A stretch of 64,000 bases of DNA from Homarus americanus. Its lineage: Eukaryota; Arthropoda; Malacostraca; Decapoda; Nephropidae. The DNA lies in assembly GCF_018991925.1 (NCBI RefSeq), contig NW_024720711.1, positions 3,867,332 through 3,931,331 on the forward strand, written 5' to 3'. The notes under the pieces are model-generated. The model was not told where the DNA came from and did not search any database. It saw only the letters and a program-made list of their open reading frames with translations. A program made the translations under genes and the position numbers. Below, one piece after another: positions 1-12,049 of the stretch. Within the stretch, counting starts at the first letter, position 1, and each line of letters opens with the position of its first letter.

Positions 1-190
1 AGGTATTCTCATGCACCAGCTGTCACGTGTTAACCTCCAGATCTTCGCATGCACCAGCTGTCACGAGTTAACCTCCAGGTATTCTCATGCACCAGCTGTC
101 ACGTGTTAACCTCCAGGTATTCTCATGTACCAGCTGTCACGTGTTAACCTCCAGGTATTCTCATGCACCAGTTGGCACGTGTTAACCTCT
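1..190. repeat. 38-bp minisatellite, 5 copies, cut by window start
   Basis: Five head-to-tail units of exactly 38 bp (1-38, 39-76, 77-114, 115-152, 153-190) share the core CACCAGCTGTCACGTGTTAA. Each unit holds an E-box-like CAGCTG, and most also CACGTG. The second unit carries several substitutions. The array probably continues upstream of the window. Confidence 0.95.
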
Positions 191-344
191 AGTGATGGGT
201 AGTACATGACTAAGTTGGACTGACTCGCAAGACATGACTTCCTCGTTAGAACAATACATCATTTTTTGAGTCACAGTGAGTCAGGTGAGTAAGGTTGTTG
301 AATTCGTTCCTTCATCTTCACTTACGAGGAAATAATTAGCGTAC

Positions 345-592
345 GAGAGAGACAGATTGAGAGATAGACAGACAGACACACAGACAGATAGACAGACACA
401 GACAGACTGAAAGAAAGACAGACAGGCAGACAGACAGACAGACAGATAGATAGATAGACAGAATGAAAGAAAAATAGACAGACAGAGGGCAGACAGCTAG
501 ACAGTCACAGAGAAAGAAAGACAGACAGACAGAATGATAGAAAGACAGACATAGACAGACAGAATAAAAGAAAAACAGACACACAGACAGAC
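345..592. repeat. Degenerate GACA/GATA tetranucleotide tract
   Basis: About 250 bp of GACA repeats with GATA and GAAA variants. The flanks at 191-344 and 593-712 are unremarkable unique sequence. Confidence 0.9.
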
Positions 593-712
593 GCGCGTTT
601 ATATCCAGAAGCATAAGGTTCCATCACAGTCAGTGCACTGTATTATATCAGAGCTTGACGGTGTGGAAAATGGAAGATCTTCCCTTGAGCTATGTCGGCC
701 TGGAGGAGGGGG

Positions 713-789
713 GTAGAGAGAGAGGGGGGAGAGAGAGAGAGAGAGGGGGGGGTGTGAAAGAGAGATAGAGGAGGGAGAACGGGGTGAGA

Positions 790-836
<47 letters not shown>

Positions 837-843
837 CCCCCCC
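713..843. repeat. Polypurine tract (GA)n with G runs, then a C run
   Basis: GA dinucleotides broken by G runs, then uninterrupted (GA)n from about 794 to 833, ending in a run of C at 834-843. This is simple-sequence DNA. Open frames across it translate to serine/leucine runs and are not genes. Confidence 0.9.
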
Positions 844-1149
844 TCCCCTCCTCACTGGAACACAAACTAAACTCACCCCAGATTTCCCTTATAATATTGG
901 TGATGATGAGTGTAATTAGGTCTACAGAATTGATTATCTAAATTGGGATTGATTACTTAAAATTTTGTGGTTGATTGTGTCTAAATTGGGATTCATTACT
1001 TTAAAAATTGAGTTTATTTATTTCAAATTTGGGAGTTGAGAAATAGAAAGTTAACTCGTAGACAATTATGAAGTAACTAACTGATATATAACAAACACTA
1101 AATAGGAAATTGGGTCATTATGGTTGGTGACTCATATAAGTACACGTAT
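844..1149. other. AT-rich unique sequence, no feature
   Basis: Non-repetitive AT-rich intergenic DNA. No exon-like reading frame, RNA gene or mobile element was recognised. Confidence 0.6.
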
Positions 1150-1385
1150 TGACAGTTTCTTTGGGTAAACTGAATGTAAACTGAGGTATGCTTGGTGTAA
1201 ACTCAGGTAACTCACTATACGTTCAGGTAAACTCTGGTAAAATCAATGTACACTCAGGTGAATTCGACGTAAACTCAATGCAAATTCATGTAACTCATAC
1301 GTTTAGGTAAACTCGATGCATATACTCAGGTAACTCACTGTACGTTCAGGTAAACTCGACGTAAACCCAGGTAAACTCGGGGCTC
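1150..1385. repeat. Degenerate GTAAACTCAGGTAACTCA-type repeat
   Basis: Loose repetition of short modules such as GTAAACTC and AGGTAACTCA, with CGTTCAGGTAAACTC recurring at about 1220 and 1343. It looks like an old, diverged minisatellite. Confidence 0.7.
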
Positions 1386-1571
1386 CCAAGGACACGAGCG
1401 GTGGTTACGAACGATAGAGCACCCAACCTAACCTAAACCACAATGACCTGGGAGCCTCGGGCAGGATTTTCAAAGGTTCCTACATTAAATTTTCTCTTTC
1501 TCCACCGGTCTGACAAAGGCGAATTTTTTAAAAGTTATTTAAGTAAGATTTCTCCCCACTTGTGATGTGAT

Positions 1572-1659
1572 AATACGTCTAACTCACTAAAAAATGCGTC
1601 TAACTCACTAAAAAATGCGTCTAACTCTCTCAAAAATGCGTCTAACTCACTAAAAATAC
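1572..1659. repeat. 22-bp tandem repeat, 4 copies
   Basis: Four units built on GCGTCTAACTCACTAAAAA. The third unit has CTCTCTC in place of CTCACTA. Confidence 0.9.
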
Positions 1660-1831
1660 TGAGACACTTGGATAGATTTGTATTACCAGTTATGAGACAA
1701 TTTTATCGTAAGAACCTTTGAGAATCCATCTTTATGTCGTAGTTGTGTTCTTATGTCGCTATTTACGAGAAAAAATATATAAACTTACGACAATTTAGAA
1801 TCATAGACGAGGTTGGTCATGGTACGTGTTT

Positions 1832-1970
1832 GTGTGTGTGTGTGTGTGTGAATCATGGTGTCCACTGCTTAGGGAAGATGACACTTGCTTGGTGTGCCCC
1901 CGGTGGGTGGGTGGGTGGGTTGGTTGGTGGGGTGGGTGGGCTAGGTGTAGTGGGCCGGGTGGTGTGACTG
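1832..1970. repeat. (TG)n and GGTG-rich tract
   Basis: A short (TG)n at about 1832-1850 is followed by G-rich GTGGGTGGGT repeats at 1898-1970. The G-rich strand has several closely spaced GGG runs and could form a G-quadruplex (inference). Confidence 0.8.
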
Positions 1971-2239
1971 GTGTGGTAGCTGGTGGGTTAGTACGTGGCT
2001 GTGGGCTATTATTAATCCTCGAGAATGTGAAGGCTGCTCTCTCATTCAACTTGCTCCTCACGTACTCTGCACTCTCCCCCTCACCTGCCTAACTTGTCCT
2101 CTCGCTTTCTTCCCCTCTTTCCCTCCCTAACACTCCCCTCCGTTCCCTCTCACCTGCCTCACACCTGGTGGACGACGAGTGTATATTATGAGGGTTAATA
2201 GCAAGACTAGGAATTATTGATCAGGGTTGACAAGTGTCT

Positions 2240-2241
<2 letters not shown>

Positions 2242-2274
<33 letters not shown>

Positions 2275-2281
2275 GGGAGGG

Positions 2282-2345
<64 letters not shown>
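2242..2345. repeat. (TG)n followed by (CA)n, inverted microsatellite pair
   Basis: (TG)n at 2242-2272, a 11-bp spacer and (AC)n at 2284-2345. The two arrays are complementary and could fold into a hairpin. Confidence 0.95.
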
Positions 2346-2348
<3 letters not shown>

Positions 2349-2505
2349 TATGTATAAAGCTGAACGTAGGTAAGAGGGAGGGGAGAGAGGTGAGGAGAAG
2401 GGAGAGAAGAGGGGAGAGGGAGGGGGAAGTGTAAACCCCAGGACCAAGTGCAGGTAACTCCAGGTAATCTTACACGCTCCGGTTACCTTAGAGTTGGTAA
2501 GAGGG

Positions 2506-2531
2506 GATAGAAAGAGGGGAGAGAGAGAGAG

Positions 2532-2594
<63 letters not shown>

Positions 2595-2896
2595 GGTGTG
2601 TTAATAAGAGAGAAAGTAAGTTTGATTGAAAGAGAATGGATGAAATATTAAGAGAGAAAGAATGTGTATTTAGGTGAATTATAAAGAGAGAGAGAGTGAG
2701 AAAAAAGATGGCGAAAGAGAGAGAGAGAGAATGTGAGAAAGAAAAAAGAAGAAATTCACTTTTTATACAAATATTCTCAACCCCTCAGGACCTTAAACTG
2801 TATACGTGCATTGTCTGTATACATGATGACTGAATATAAACTTGTATGACGATTTGATGGCATGAACATCTATCTATCTATCTATCTATCTATCTA
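2506..2896. repeat. (GA)n purine tract and (ATCT)n
   Basis: (GA)n dominates 2506-2592, with looser GAGA-rich sequence to about 2750. Unique sequence follows, then an (ATCT)n block at 2868-2896. Confidence 0.9.
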
Positions 2897-3120
2897 CTTA
2901 CCTGTTATCTCCCCCAGGTGTAGATAGTTTAGCATGCCACACATAGTCCCTGTCACCACAACATCAGCATCCGCCAATCAAAACACACCCCACTTGGCAC
3001 CTCACTCACCAACCATGTGTCTCCCATTAAAAATAACACGAGCTGACATCTTAACGACCAATCATTAGCCTTCGGTACAATAACACAAGGTGGTAGTTTA
3101 AACGCGTCAACGTTAAAGGT

Positions 3121-3503
3121 AGGGGGTGCTGGTGGTAGAGTGGTACCGCTCTCGCCTTTGCAAGCGAGATGTCACGGGTTCGATTCCCGGGGCGGTGAAG
3201 TTGTTTGGACACACTTCCTAGCCCCCATTAGTCCCTGTTCACCTAGCAGTAAAGTAGGTACCTGGTGTAAGTCGAAAGTTGCGAATTCGTATTCAGGGAC
3301 AAGTTGTTGGAGCTTCCAATAACTTGATGACACAAACCATTGACTCTTCAGGCTTCTACGCCCTTAACTCATGAGACATAAAGGCAAGCATGAACTTAGC
3401 ATGCTTCCCTGTTGGGCGCTGTAAATGCTTCTGCGCTTCACCTTACACAAGGATGTAGGGGAGTGCCCAATAAGTAAATAAAAAAATAAAAAAAAATAAA
3501 AAA
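3121..3503 (+). mobile_element. tRNA-derived SINE with 12-bp target-site duplication
   Basis: The head is tRNA-like: an A-box-like TGGTAGAGTGG, an anticodon-arm-like CTCGC...GCGAG hairpin around TTTGCA with an 8-base loop, and a B box GGTTCGATTCCC at about 3178. The body holds TGTTCACCTAGCAG, also seen in the SINE at 50541-50726. The 3' end is an A-rich tail at 3471-3503. The 12-bp sequence AACGTTAAAGGT flanks it exactly at 3109-3120 and 3504-3515, the mark of target-primed reverse transcription. It is not a functional tRNA gene, because the anticodon loop is one base too long and no acceptor stem closes the fold. Confidence 0.9.
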
Positions 3504-3515
3504 AACGTTAAAGGT

Positions 3516-3960
3516 CTTCTGAAAGGTAGTTTTAAGGTAGCTTTTTAATTGGATGGTTAGTTAATTATTCACCTGACAATTCGACTGTCTTTAATCACCA
3601 TTAATTATATAACCTCAATGTTGGGTTTTTCTCTTTTCTTCATTAAAACACAAACTGACACCTCAACAGCCAATAAGAATCCTCCTCTTATTAACAAATC
3701 CTACATAACAGCTGACTTTCTGAATGAATTAAAATACCTTAACGATATTCAGGTAAAAAATGTCACCTGAGCATAAATTATAAGATATTGTAAACAAACT
3801 GTCAAGGGAAACGTCAAAGATGTTAATTTAACTTGAGAATTAACCTGTCTCTTAATTAATTTGTTATCAGCCTTCGTTTTAAAGACTGGCATCTAAATTG
3901 CCTGTAATGAACCCCGATTAGATGATTAACTTGTATCTTATGACAACATTCATTAATTAA
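3516..3960. other. AT-rich unique sequence, no feature
   Basis: Non-repetitive AT-rich DNA with many short TTAATTAA-like stretches. No gene or element was recognised. Confidence 0.6.
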
Positions 3961-3964
3961 GGCC

Positions 3965-4076
3965 CTGTGTGTATATGTGTGTGTGTGTGTGGATCGTATG
4001 TGTGTGTGTGTAGAGTGTAGACCGTGTGTGAACAGTATATATGTGTGTGTGTGTGTGTCCGTCCGTCCGTCCTACC
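3965..4076. repeat. Interrupted (TG)n and (CCGT)n
   Basis: TG repeats broken by short unique words, ending in a CCGT run at about 4059-4072. Confidence 0.85.
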
Positions 4077-4224
4077 GACATATAGAAACAGTTTAAAATA
4101 AGAATAAAACACATATTTGTTGACGAAGGTTGGAAATTGCTCGTCAGAACTCCCATTGTATCACGGTAGGCCATCAATTTGTGAGAGGAAGGTCGAGAGT
4201 TTTGGACACACGAAAATCAACATT

Positions 4225-4336
4225 GGAAACAAAAGACGATCTAACATAAACAGGAAACAAAAGACGATCTAATATAAACAGGAAACAAAAGACGATCTAA
4301 TATAAACAGGAAACAAAAGACGATCTAACATAAACA
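4225..4336. repeat. 28-bp tandem repeat, 4 copies
   Basis: Four units of 28 bp (4225-4252, 4253-4280, 4281-4308, 4309-4336) built on GGAAACAAAAGACGATCTAA. They differ mainly by a C/T change (AACATAAA or AATATAAA). Confidence 0.95.
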
Positions 4337-4591
4337 CGGAAGGAAACAAAACAAAATATCGTTCTAAAGTTTGTATAATCAATTTCAATTAAAAAAACGA
4401 TAAATTCTAACATTTATTTAAACTGGATCCAAACTTTTCACGAATGTAGGAGAAGGAAATATCGTGACAGTGTTATATTTTTTGAGAGAGAGAAATGAAA
4501 TAAATAGAATAATTGTGGATAAATCTTGGAAGAGGTGAACCAGGAAGGAATAAATTATGAGCTTAAGTTTATTCTTTGCTGGAGTTTTATT

Positions 4592-4592
<1 letters not shown>

Positions 4593-4629
<37 letters not shown>

Positions 4630-4801
4630 CGCTCTTGTCGTACTGTCGTAGTCAAGTGTGTGTGTGTTTGTGTGTGCGCAGGGGGTGTGTGGGCAGTGCC
4701 ATATGTTTAAAGTGGGCGTGGTCATGCGTTCAATATGGGCGTGTCTGGTGTAGTGTGGCTTAAGGACTTGCTCACCTTCTCAAGTACTACTACACGGTGA
4801 G

Positions 4802-4855
<54 letters not shown>

Positions 4856-4893
4856 CATCTCTCAAGGGGCGGGAGAGAGAGAGAGAGAGAGAG
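4593..4893. repeat. (AC)n, (TG)n, (TC)n and (GA)n cluster
   Basis: (AC)n at about 4593-4626, GT-rich sequence at 4655-4690, (TC)n at 4804-4852 and (GA)n at about 4871-4893. The TC and GA arrays are complementary to each other. Confidence 0.9.
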
Positions 4894-4959
4894 ACGTCGT
4901 TTCTCCCCGACTCCTGCCGTCTATATTTAGTGTTACCTCACGCACCACGGCGGCACGGG

Positions 4960-5395
4960 TGGGGGAGTAATGAGAGGTGGAGGAGAAGTGGGGTGGAGGG
5001 AGGACATAGGGAGAGAGTGGGGTGGAGGGAGGGATTAGAGTTAGGAGAAGAAGAGGGACATCATAGAGGGAGGTAGGAGAAACGGTTAGAGAGGGAAGGA
5101 AAGGTAGGGAATAGGGGAGACACGTAGGGAAAGGGGGGGAAGGAATAGGGTGACAGGGTAGAACGTGAGAGGGGGAAGGGAGGCAAGGAGAGGAGGTAGG
5201 TGAGAAAGGGAGAGACTGAGGGGAGGTTGAGGGAGGGAAGGAGGGACTGAGACATACCAAGGGGGGGGAAAGAAGGGATGGGGAAGGGAACACATGGCTC
5301 TTGGATCACCTCCAGTGTTATGCTTGCTGGAAGGGAGAGGGGGGAGGGAAAGAAGGGAGGAGAGGGAGGATAGGGAGGGAACGTGTCACCTAGGC
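4960..5395. repeat. Polypurine-biased tract, AGGG-rich
   Basis: About 435 bp with nearly all purines on the + strand (GGGA, GGAGG, AGGGAA words). Minus-strand frames of up to 143 codons here translate to Pro/Ser runs and are composition artefacts. Confidence 0.85.
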
Positions 5396-5940
5396 GTCAA
5401 GGAGGGAGTCAGTTGGAATGAATAAACACATTGTTCTTAAAACAGTTCTGATGTTTTGTTTGTCAGTAGAAGGAGAGGAAAAAATAGAGAGTGAGGGTCA
5501 GTACAAGGGGGGAGTGAGAGGTGTTTAACGTGCACATAGTTTTGGACACCTCCTCCTCCCCCCTCCCACCCCTCCTTCCCATCAGTGCTGTGGTTGTAAA
5601 GGGAGGGGAAGAGTCAGGGATCATGTGTATCTTAATAGGTGTTGTGGTTTCTTGGGAGGCTGGCCAGGTGGTGGTGGTGTGAGAGAGAGAGAGAGAGTGT
5701 TTAATCACCCAATAGATAGCTCCACTAACTTTTACTTAACACGGACCAACTCCAACCAGAAATTGACGTGGAGATAGAAATTGATAGCATTCCTTAGTAC
5801 TAACAACCTAAAGGGGGACGTAACGAGGTAATTAAGGACTTTAGTGAAATAGGAATGGAATTAATTGGGTATTTAGGCAGTTTGATAGAATGGTGATTGG
5901 GAAATAAGGAAGAATGTTGTTGTTTCAGATATAAATACTA
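5396..5940. other. Mostly unique sequence, short (GA)n
   Basis: Mixed-composition DNA with a short (GA)n at about 5681-5697. No gene or mobile element was recognised. Confidence 0.55.
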
Positions 5941-5945
5941 GCATT

Positions 5946-6462
5946 ATTATTTATTTATTTATTATTATTATTATTATTTATTTACGTATATATTTTATGC
6001 CCATGTTGTTCTTCGGTACACGCTCTTCACATCCACATCAGTTAGAGAGTTTTAAAAGAAGCTTAGATCAAGTCCTGGTTATTTCCTTGGTTTGTTTTGA
6101 TAAATGGTGATATTGCCGGTGATAGTGGTGATGTAGGTGATAGTGATGGGGATTGGTGGTGGTGTGGGTGATGGTGATGGGGATTGGTGGTGGTGGTGTG
6201 GATGATGAGAGATGGTGGTCGTGTGGATGAAGATGATGATGATAGTGATGATAGTGGTGGTGGTGGTGTTGAGAGCAGACAGGCAGAGAGTCAGCCGGCA
6301 GTGCCAGCGTGTAGTAGTGTGGGCTCCTAAAGACGGCACCACCATTAAGCCGGATTGTAGATTACTAACCCAAGGCCAGGGTCCTCACCTCACTGCCCGT
6401 GGTTCCACCTATTATCCTAGCAACCAGTACTGTTCCTACCACCACTCAAAAATTACTTCTAT

Positions 6463-6497
<35 letters not shown>

Positions 6498-6850
6498 ATT
6501 CTTCTTCTTCATCTTCTTTTTCTCTATTATCGCACTAGCAACCGCCATCTCGTTACCACCTTAACCACTATTACAGCCTTTGTCATCACTGCTACCAACC
6601 TCACAGCCACCACTGTAACCACTATCCCATCCTTACCCACCACCACCACTACTAGCATCGTTTTTCGTTACTAGTACCACAGTCTTGTCGCTACCACCAC
6701 CACCGCTACTAGCATCGTTTTTGTTACCAGTACCACAATCTTGTCGCCACTACCACTACTAGCATCGTTTGCGTTACCACTACCACTATCTTCTCGCTAC
6801 CACCATCGCGGCCACCACAACAACAGACCACCACCACAATTGCCAATAAC
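5946..6850. repeat. Trinucleotide-rich domain (ATT, GGT/GAT, ACT, CAC)
   Basis: Successive imperfect trinucleotide blocks: ATT at 5946-5982, GGTGAT-type at 6115-6270, ACT at 6462-6497, then a long degenerate ACC/CAC region to about 6840 including near-duplicate words around CTAGCATCGTTTT. Frames translate to Thr, Leu or His runs. Confidence 0.8.
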
Positions 6851-7068
6851 CACACTTGATATATCCTGCTCAGTGCTGTGTCCGGGTCGCATGTTTAAAA
6901 CACCCCTCACAATGCCTATTCTATCTTAAAGCTACTCTAGTTTTAACCTAACATGACCTGACTTGACCTGACTTGACCTGGTCTGACCTGTACTAAGTTA
7001 GGAAGGGTCGTTACGTGATGGTGTCGTCTGCTATCGGGGAATAATAAATATAGTCGCTGTTATGTTGA

Positions 7069-7070
7069 TG

Positions 7071-7105
<35 letters not shown>

Positions 7106-7654
7106 TGTGTGTGTGTGTGTGTGTGTTGAAAAGAGAGAGCGAGTCATTGTTGGTCGTCTAGCCTCTGGTTTTTCTATGGGTTGTTTTCGCTGGTTTCCGT
7201 TTGTTTTCACGTATTTTCATATATTTTTCCGTTTTTTATGTTTTCGTCGTTTCCTTTTCGTGTTTCCATGTGTTTTCGTCAGATCCTGTATATTTTCGTC
7301 AGTTCCTGTATATTTTCGTCAGTTTTCGTATGTTTTCGGTATTTTATTGAACCAGAAAACCCTCACAACATCGACCAAAACACTGCCTCTGTACTTTTCT
7401 CGTTCGTGTTTACATTTTTATTACTATACTTACCATCAGCTGTTCCCGTAAGTAATGATGGAAAAAAAAAACAGTACTTGGGATCTCATTGGTGTTGACA
7501 TTTACTTGTTGACAGGGTCTGGGGGCGGGTGAGGTGGGTTAAAGATAGATAGAGAGAGAGAGAGAAAGATAGTGTGGGATAAAAGAGAGATAAGGGTGAG
7601 ATAATAAAAAGAGAAATAGAAAAGAAGAGAAAGTCAGTAAAGACATCTCCACGT
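7069..7654. repeat. (GT)n, then TTTTCGT-rich and GA-rich sequence
   Basis: (GT)n at 7069-7127. From 7175 to 7345 a degenerate TTTTCGT/TGTTTTC repeat produces phenylalanine-rich frames. 7550-7640 is GA-rich. No gene is supported. Confidence 0.75.
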
Positions 7655-8672
7655 TTACCATGATTTTAACACTAATTTACCCTGAGTTAACCACAAGTTT
7701 ACTATAAGCTTACCATGAATTTACCCTAAGTTTACGACAAGTTTACTATAAGCTTACCATGAATTTACCCTAAGTTTACGACAAGTTTACTATAAGCTTA
7801 CCATGAATTTACCCTAAGTTTACGACAAGTTTACTATAAGCACCATGAATTTCCTAAGTTTACGACGGTTTACTATAAGCTTACCATGAATTTACCTAAG
7901 TTTGACGAGTTTACTATAAACACCATGAATTTACCTAAGTTTGACAAGAGTTTACTATAAGCTTACCATGAATTTACCTAAGTTTACGACAAGTTTACTA
8001 TAAACACCATGAATTTACCCTGAGTTTACGACAAATTTACTATAAACACCATGAATTTACCTGAGTTTACCACAAGTTTACTATAAACACCACGAATTTA
8101 CCTAAGTTTTACGACAAGTTTACTATAAGCTTACCACGAATTTACCTGAGTTTGCGACGAGTTTACTATAAACACCATAGTTACTCTAAGTTTGACAGGT
8201 TTACTATAAACACCATGAATTTACCCTAAGTTTACGACGAGTTTACTATAAGCTTACCATGAATTTACCCTAAGTTTACGACAAGTTTACTATAAGCTTA
8301 CCATGAATTTACCCTAAGTTTACGACAAGTTTACTATAAGCTTACCATGAATTTACCCTGAGTTTACGACAAGTTTACTATAAGCTTACCATGAATTTAC
8401 CCTGAGTTTACCACAAGTTTACTATAAGCTTACCACGAATTTACCCTAAGTTTACGACAAGTTTACTATAAGCTTACCACGAATTTACCTAAGTTTACCA
8501 CAAGTTTACTATAAGCTTACCATGAATTTACCTAAGTTTACAGAATTTACTATAACCACGAATTTACCTGGTTTACGAGAGTTTATATAAACACATGAAT
8601 TTACCCTAAGTTTACCACAAGTTTACTATAAGCTTACCACGAATTTACCCTGAGTTTACGACGAGTGTACCT
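7655..8672. repeat. 1-kb minisatellite, 44-bp unit made of four 11-mers
   Basis: About 22 copies of a 44-bp unit. Each unit is itself four diverged 11-bp subunits: three fit TTTACNNNNAG and the fourth is CTTACCATGAA. The outer copies are regular. Copies from about 7840 to 8220 and 8530 to 8600 have many 1-5 base losses. Confidence 0.93.
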
Positions 8673-8779
8673 GGAGTTTTGGCCAGAACTTTACATCCCC
8701 CAGAGTCCAAACTTGGAGTTGTGTTGCTCAGTGTGTGATAACTCTGGTCTGTACACACGCGCACGCTCGCACGCTCAGG

Positions 8780-8975
8780 GTAAGGGAGAGTTAAGGGTTG
8801 TGGAAGGGATAGTTAAGGGCTGTGGAAGGGAGAGTTAAGGGCTATAGTAGGGAGAGTTAAGGGCTGTGGAAGGGATAGTTAAGGGCTGTCGAAGGGAGAG
8901 TTAAGGGCTATAGTAGGGAGAGTTAAGGTCTGTGGAAGGGAGAGTTAAAGCCTGTGGAAGGGAGAGTAGAAAAGC
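8780..8975. repeat. ~22-bp tandem repeat
   Basis: About eight units built on GGGAGAGTTAAGGGCT. They alternate between GTGGAA and ATAGTA endings, so variant types are interspersed. Confidence 0.9.
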
Positions 8976-9039
8976 CCTGAAAATTTATGAGGGAGAAAGT
9001 GAGGAGGAGAAGAGGGGGGGGATTACCCTGGTCAAGGAG

Positions 9040-9510
9040 GTATTTGAGGTGAGGGTGGAGTGGGGATTGTGGGGTGCTGGATCAATGTGGTGGGTGGTGG
9101 GGCAGGTGTATGATGGTGGGCAGATGTGGGCTGAGTGGAGGCACGTGTGTGATGGTGGGCAGGTGTGATGATGGTGGGCAGGTGTGTGGTGGGGGCAAGA
9201 GTGTGTGTGTGGTGGTGGGGGCAGGTGTGTGTGGTGGGCTGGTGGAGCGTGTGTGATGGGCAGGTGTATGATGGTGGGCTGGTGGAGGCACGTGTGTGGT
9301 GGGCAGGTGTGGGGTGATGGGGGCAGGTGTGTGGGTGGGGGCAGTGTGTGGTGGGGGGCAGTGTGTGGTGGTGGGGAGGTGGATGATGTGGGGTAAGTGG
9401 GTGGTGGTGGGCAGGTGGGGTGGTTGAGGCAAGTCTGTGGGGTGATGGAGGCACGTGCGGGGTCATTGGTAAGTGTGGGCAGGTGTGTGATGGTGGGGAG
9501 AGGTGGGTGT
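9040..9510. repeat. G-rich minisatellite
   Basis: Irregular repetition of GTGATGGTGGGCAGGTGTG-like words of about 19-24 bp. It is strongly G-rich on the + strand with frequent GGG runs. Frames on both strands are repeat translations. Confidence 0.85.
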
Positions 9511-9550
9511 TAGGTTGGGTACAGAGATGGATTATGATAATGATAAACTT

Positions 9551-9922
<372 letters not shown>

Positions 9923-10171
9923 TATATACATTTTGGTCAATATATCTTACCTTATGTAACTCTTTGTCAGGATTTGTTTAGTATATCCAGTTAAGGGAAA
10001 AATTAACACTACGACTTTTCAGGAATCCATCATGGCGTCGTTGTTGATGTTAATGTTCCTGGGGTGGGTTGAGAGAGAGAGAGAGAGTTTGGACCAGACA
10101 ACAAGAGATTTGGACGCCATAGAAAGAGGGGGGGTAGGTGCGTAAGGTGGCACAGAGCCAGACATTCGGTA

Positions 10172-10228
10172 TGTGTGTGTGTGTGTGTTGTTAGAAGCAG
10201 GCAGCACGAGCACAGTCCGTCTCGTTCT

Positions 10229-10275
<47 letters not shown>

Positions 10276-10277
10276 CA
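10172..10277. repeat. (GT)n and (TCC)n
   Basis: (GT)n at about 10172-10189 and TCC/CTTCCTCC repeats at 10228-10277. Confidence 0.85.
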
Positions 10278-10425
10278 CGTTTTGTGTTTTTACTCTGTGT
10301 GGTGGCATTTCCTCCTCGTTATCGGAAGAGTCTATATCGGGAGGTTTCTCGGAGTCAGGGGTGGTGGGGTACTGTCAGGTCCGGTTTTTGAGTTTTGTAC
10401 GAGAAAATTGCGGGTATTAGTGCGG

Positions 10426-10790
10426 TTAGGTTAGGTTATGTTTAGGTTAGGTTAGGTTATGTTTAGATTAGGTTATGTTCAGGTTGGATTAGGTTACGTT
10501 TAGGTTAGGTTAGGTTAGTTTACGAATGATTGAGGTAAAGGTATACACTATTTAAAGGTGAGCTTCCTTTACTCTCTTGTCACCCACTATCAATTAACAC
10601 CCAGGATAAGGTAAACACAGGTGGCCATTACCTGCAGGAGTGTCAGGTAAACACGGGGAGTAAACAGAGGCGAGGACAATGTTTAAGCCAAGTCTGGGTA
10701 AACACGTTTCCTTTTATGTATGATGGTTTGGTTAGGTTAGGCTTGGTTTGGTTTGGTTAGATTTGATTTGATTAGGTTAGGTTTTACTGG
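10426..10790. repeat. TTAGG-type blocks
   Basis: GGTTAGGTTA-type blocks at 10426-10530 and 10730-10790 with TTATG and TTTGG variants, separated by unique sequence. The pentamer TTAGG is the canonical arthropod telomere repeat. These are interstitial and diverged. Confidence 0.8.
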
Positions 10791-10860
10791 GCAGTACCTT
10801 AATTATGGGGAGTCTTGTTGGTTGTTATTGTTGTCGACGCTATGATGAAGCTGATCCTCC

Positions 10861-10950
10861 TCTGATATTCGCCTCGATGGCTCTCTGATATTCGCCCTCG
10901 ATGGCTCTCATATTCTCCCTCGATGGCTCACTCATATTCGCCCTCTTCTT
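10861..10950. repeat. ~26-bp tandem repeat, 3-4 copies
   Basis: Units built on CATATTCGCCCTCGATGGCT, with small length differences. Confidence 0.85.
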
Positions 10951-11084
10951 CTTCAGTAGCCATTTCTTCCTCGTTTTCCTCCCATATTAACGTAGAATAT
11001 TGTGTCAGTCACTCAGGCACCCGCTAGCCCTCTGTTCTGGCACTCTCGACCTACTTTTTACAGCCCTGTTTTGGTGCCAGGTTG

Positions 11085-11275
11085 TGGTGGTGGTTGTGGG
11101 GATGGTGGTGTTGGAGGTAATGGTGGAGGTGGTGGTGATGATATTGATGGGAGAAATGGTGATGATGGTGGTGGTGATAGTGAGTCACCTTTGATATATA
11201 GGTTGAGGTGATGGAACAGCTGGTCATCACACAACAGCTGGTCACCACACAACAGCTGGTCATGAGTCTCAATTG
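11085..11275. repeat. GGTGAT-type triplets and 21-bp repeat
   Basis: Degenerate GGT/GAT triplets at 11085-11185, then three copies of an AACAGCTGGTCATCACAC-type unit of about 21 bp at 11216-11264. Confidence 0.85.
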
Positions 11276-11371
11276 TAAAGTAATGATAGATGTTTTCATT
11301 ATCTTTATTATACTGGAAATTAAACCCGTATTATAAAAGAAACTTAGTGTCGTATAAATGATGAGGGTTTG

Positions 11372-11373
<2 letters not shown>

Positions 11374-11413
<40 letters not shown>

Positions 11414-11520
11414 GTTTTAGTTGTTGTTAGGGGAAAGACATATTAATACACATGTCTCTCTGTCCATCTATCTGTCTGTCCATCCGTCTGTTCGTTCGTC
11501 CGTTCGTCCGTCCGTCCAGC
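11374..11520. repeat. (ATT)n and TCTG/TCCG tetranucleotides
   Basis: (ATT)n at about 11374-11413. From 11447 to 11518 the sequence is CTGT, CCAT and CCGT tetramers that shift in composition along the tract. Confidence 0.9.
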
Positions 11521-11711
11521 CATAACTACCGTTCCCTCCATGTTATTCACCGTCACCACACAACAAGTACCCCGTGTTGAGTGATGTTATTTTACCCCGG
11601 ACCAGAGTGCCAAGCGGGTGTGCCAACTCTACCCCGGATGTTGTCATGTCCATATTCTCGATTTCCTCAGTACTCGTGTATAAGACAAGTATAGTAATTA
11701 TAACTCTTGTT

Positions 11712-11712
<1 letters not shown>

Positions 11713-11787
<75 letters not shown>

Positions 11788-11914
11788 GGGTTGGCTAATC
11801 TTCAGGTGATTCATGGGACTTTACTCAGCAACCAACCCAACGCGTACTGTTTTGTGAGGCTAAGTGCGTATGTTGAACTTGTAAATGCTGTACATCTATA
11901 TATAAGTTTGTATG

Positions 11915-11984
<70 letters not shown>

Positions 11985-11985
11985 T
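11713..11985. repeat. (CA)n and (TC)n
   Basis: (CA)n at about 11713-11784 and (TC)n with one CC interruption at 11917-11981, separated by about 130 bp of unique sequence. Confidence 0.95.
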
Positions 11986-12049
11986 TATCTATTCCCTCAG
12001 CTTGAGTTATGAAGGAAGAGGAGTGGTAGTAGCTCTGCTGGCACTTCCC

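Noticed and set aside
340..600. CRISPR-like array or other spaced repeat system
   Set aside because: The repeats are contiguous tetranucleotides without unique spacers, and the surrounding DNA is eukaryotic.
3121..3200. Functional tRNA gene
   Set aside because: It has A and B boxes but an 8-base anticodon loop, no closing acceptor stem, and a SINE body with tail and target duplication.
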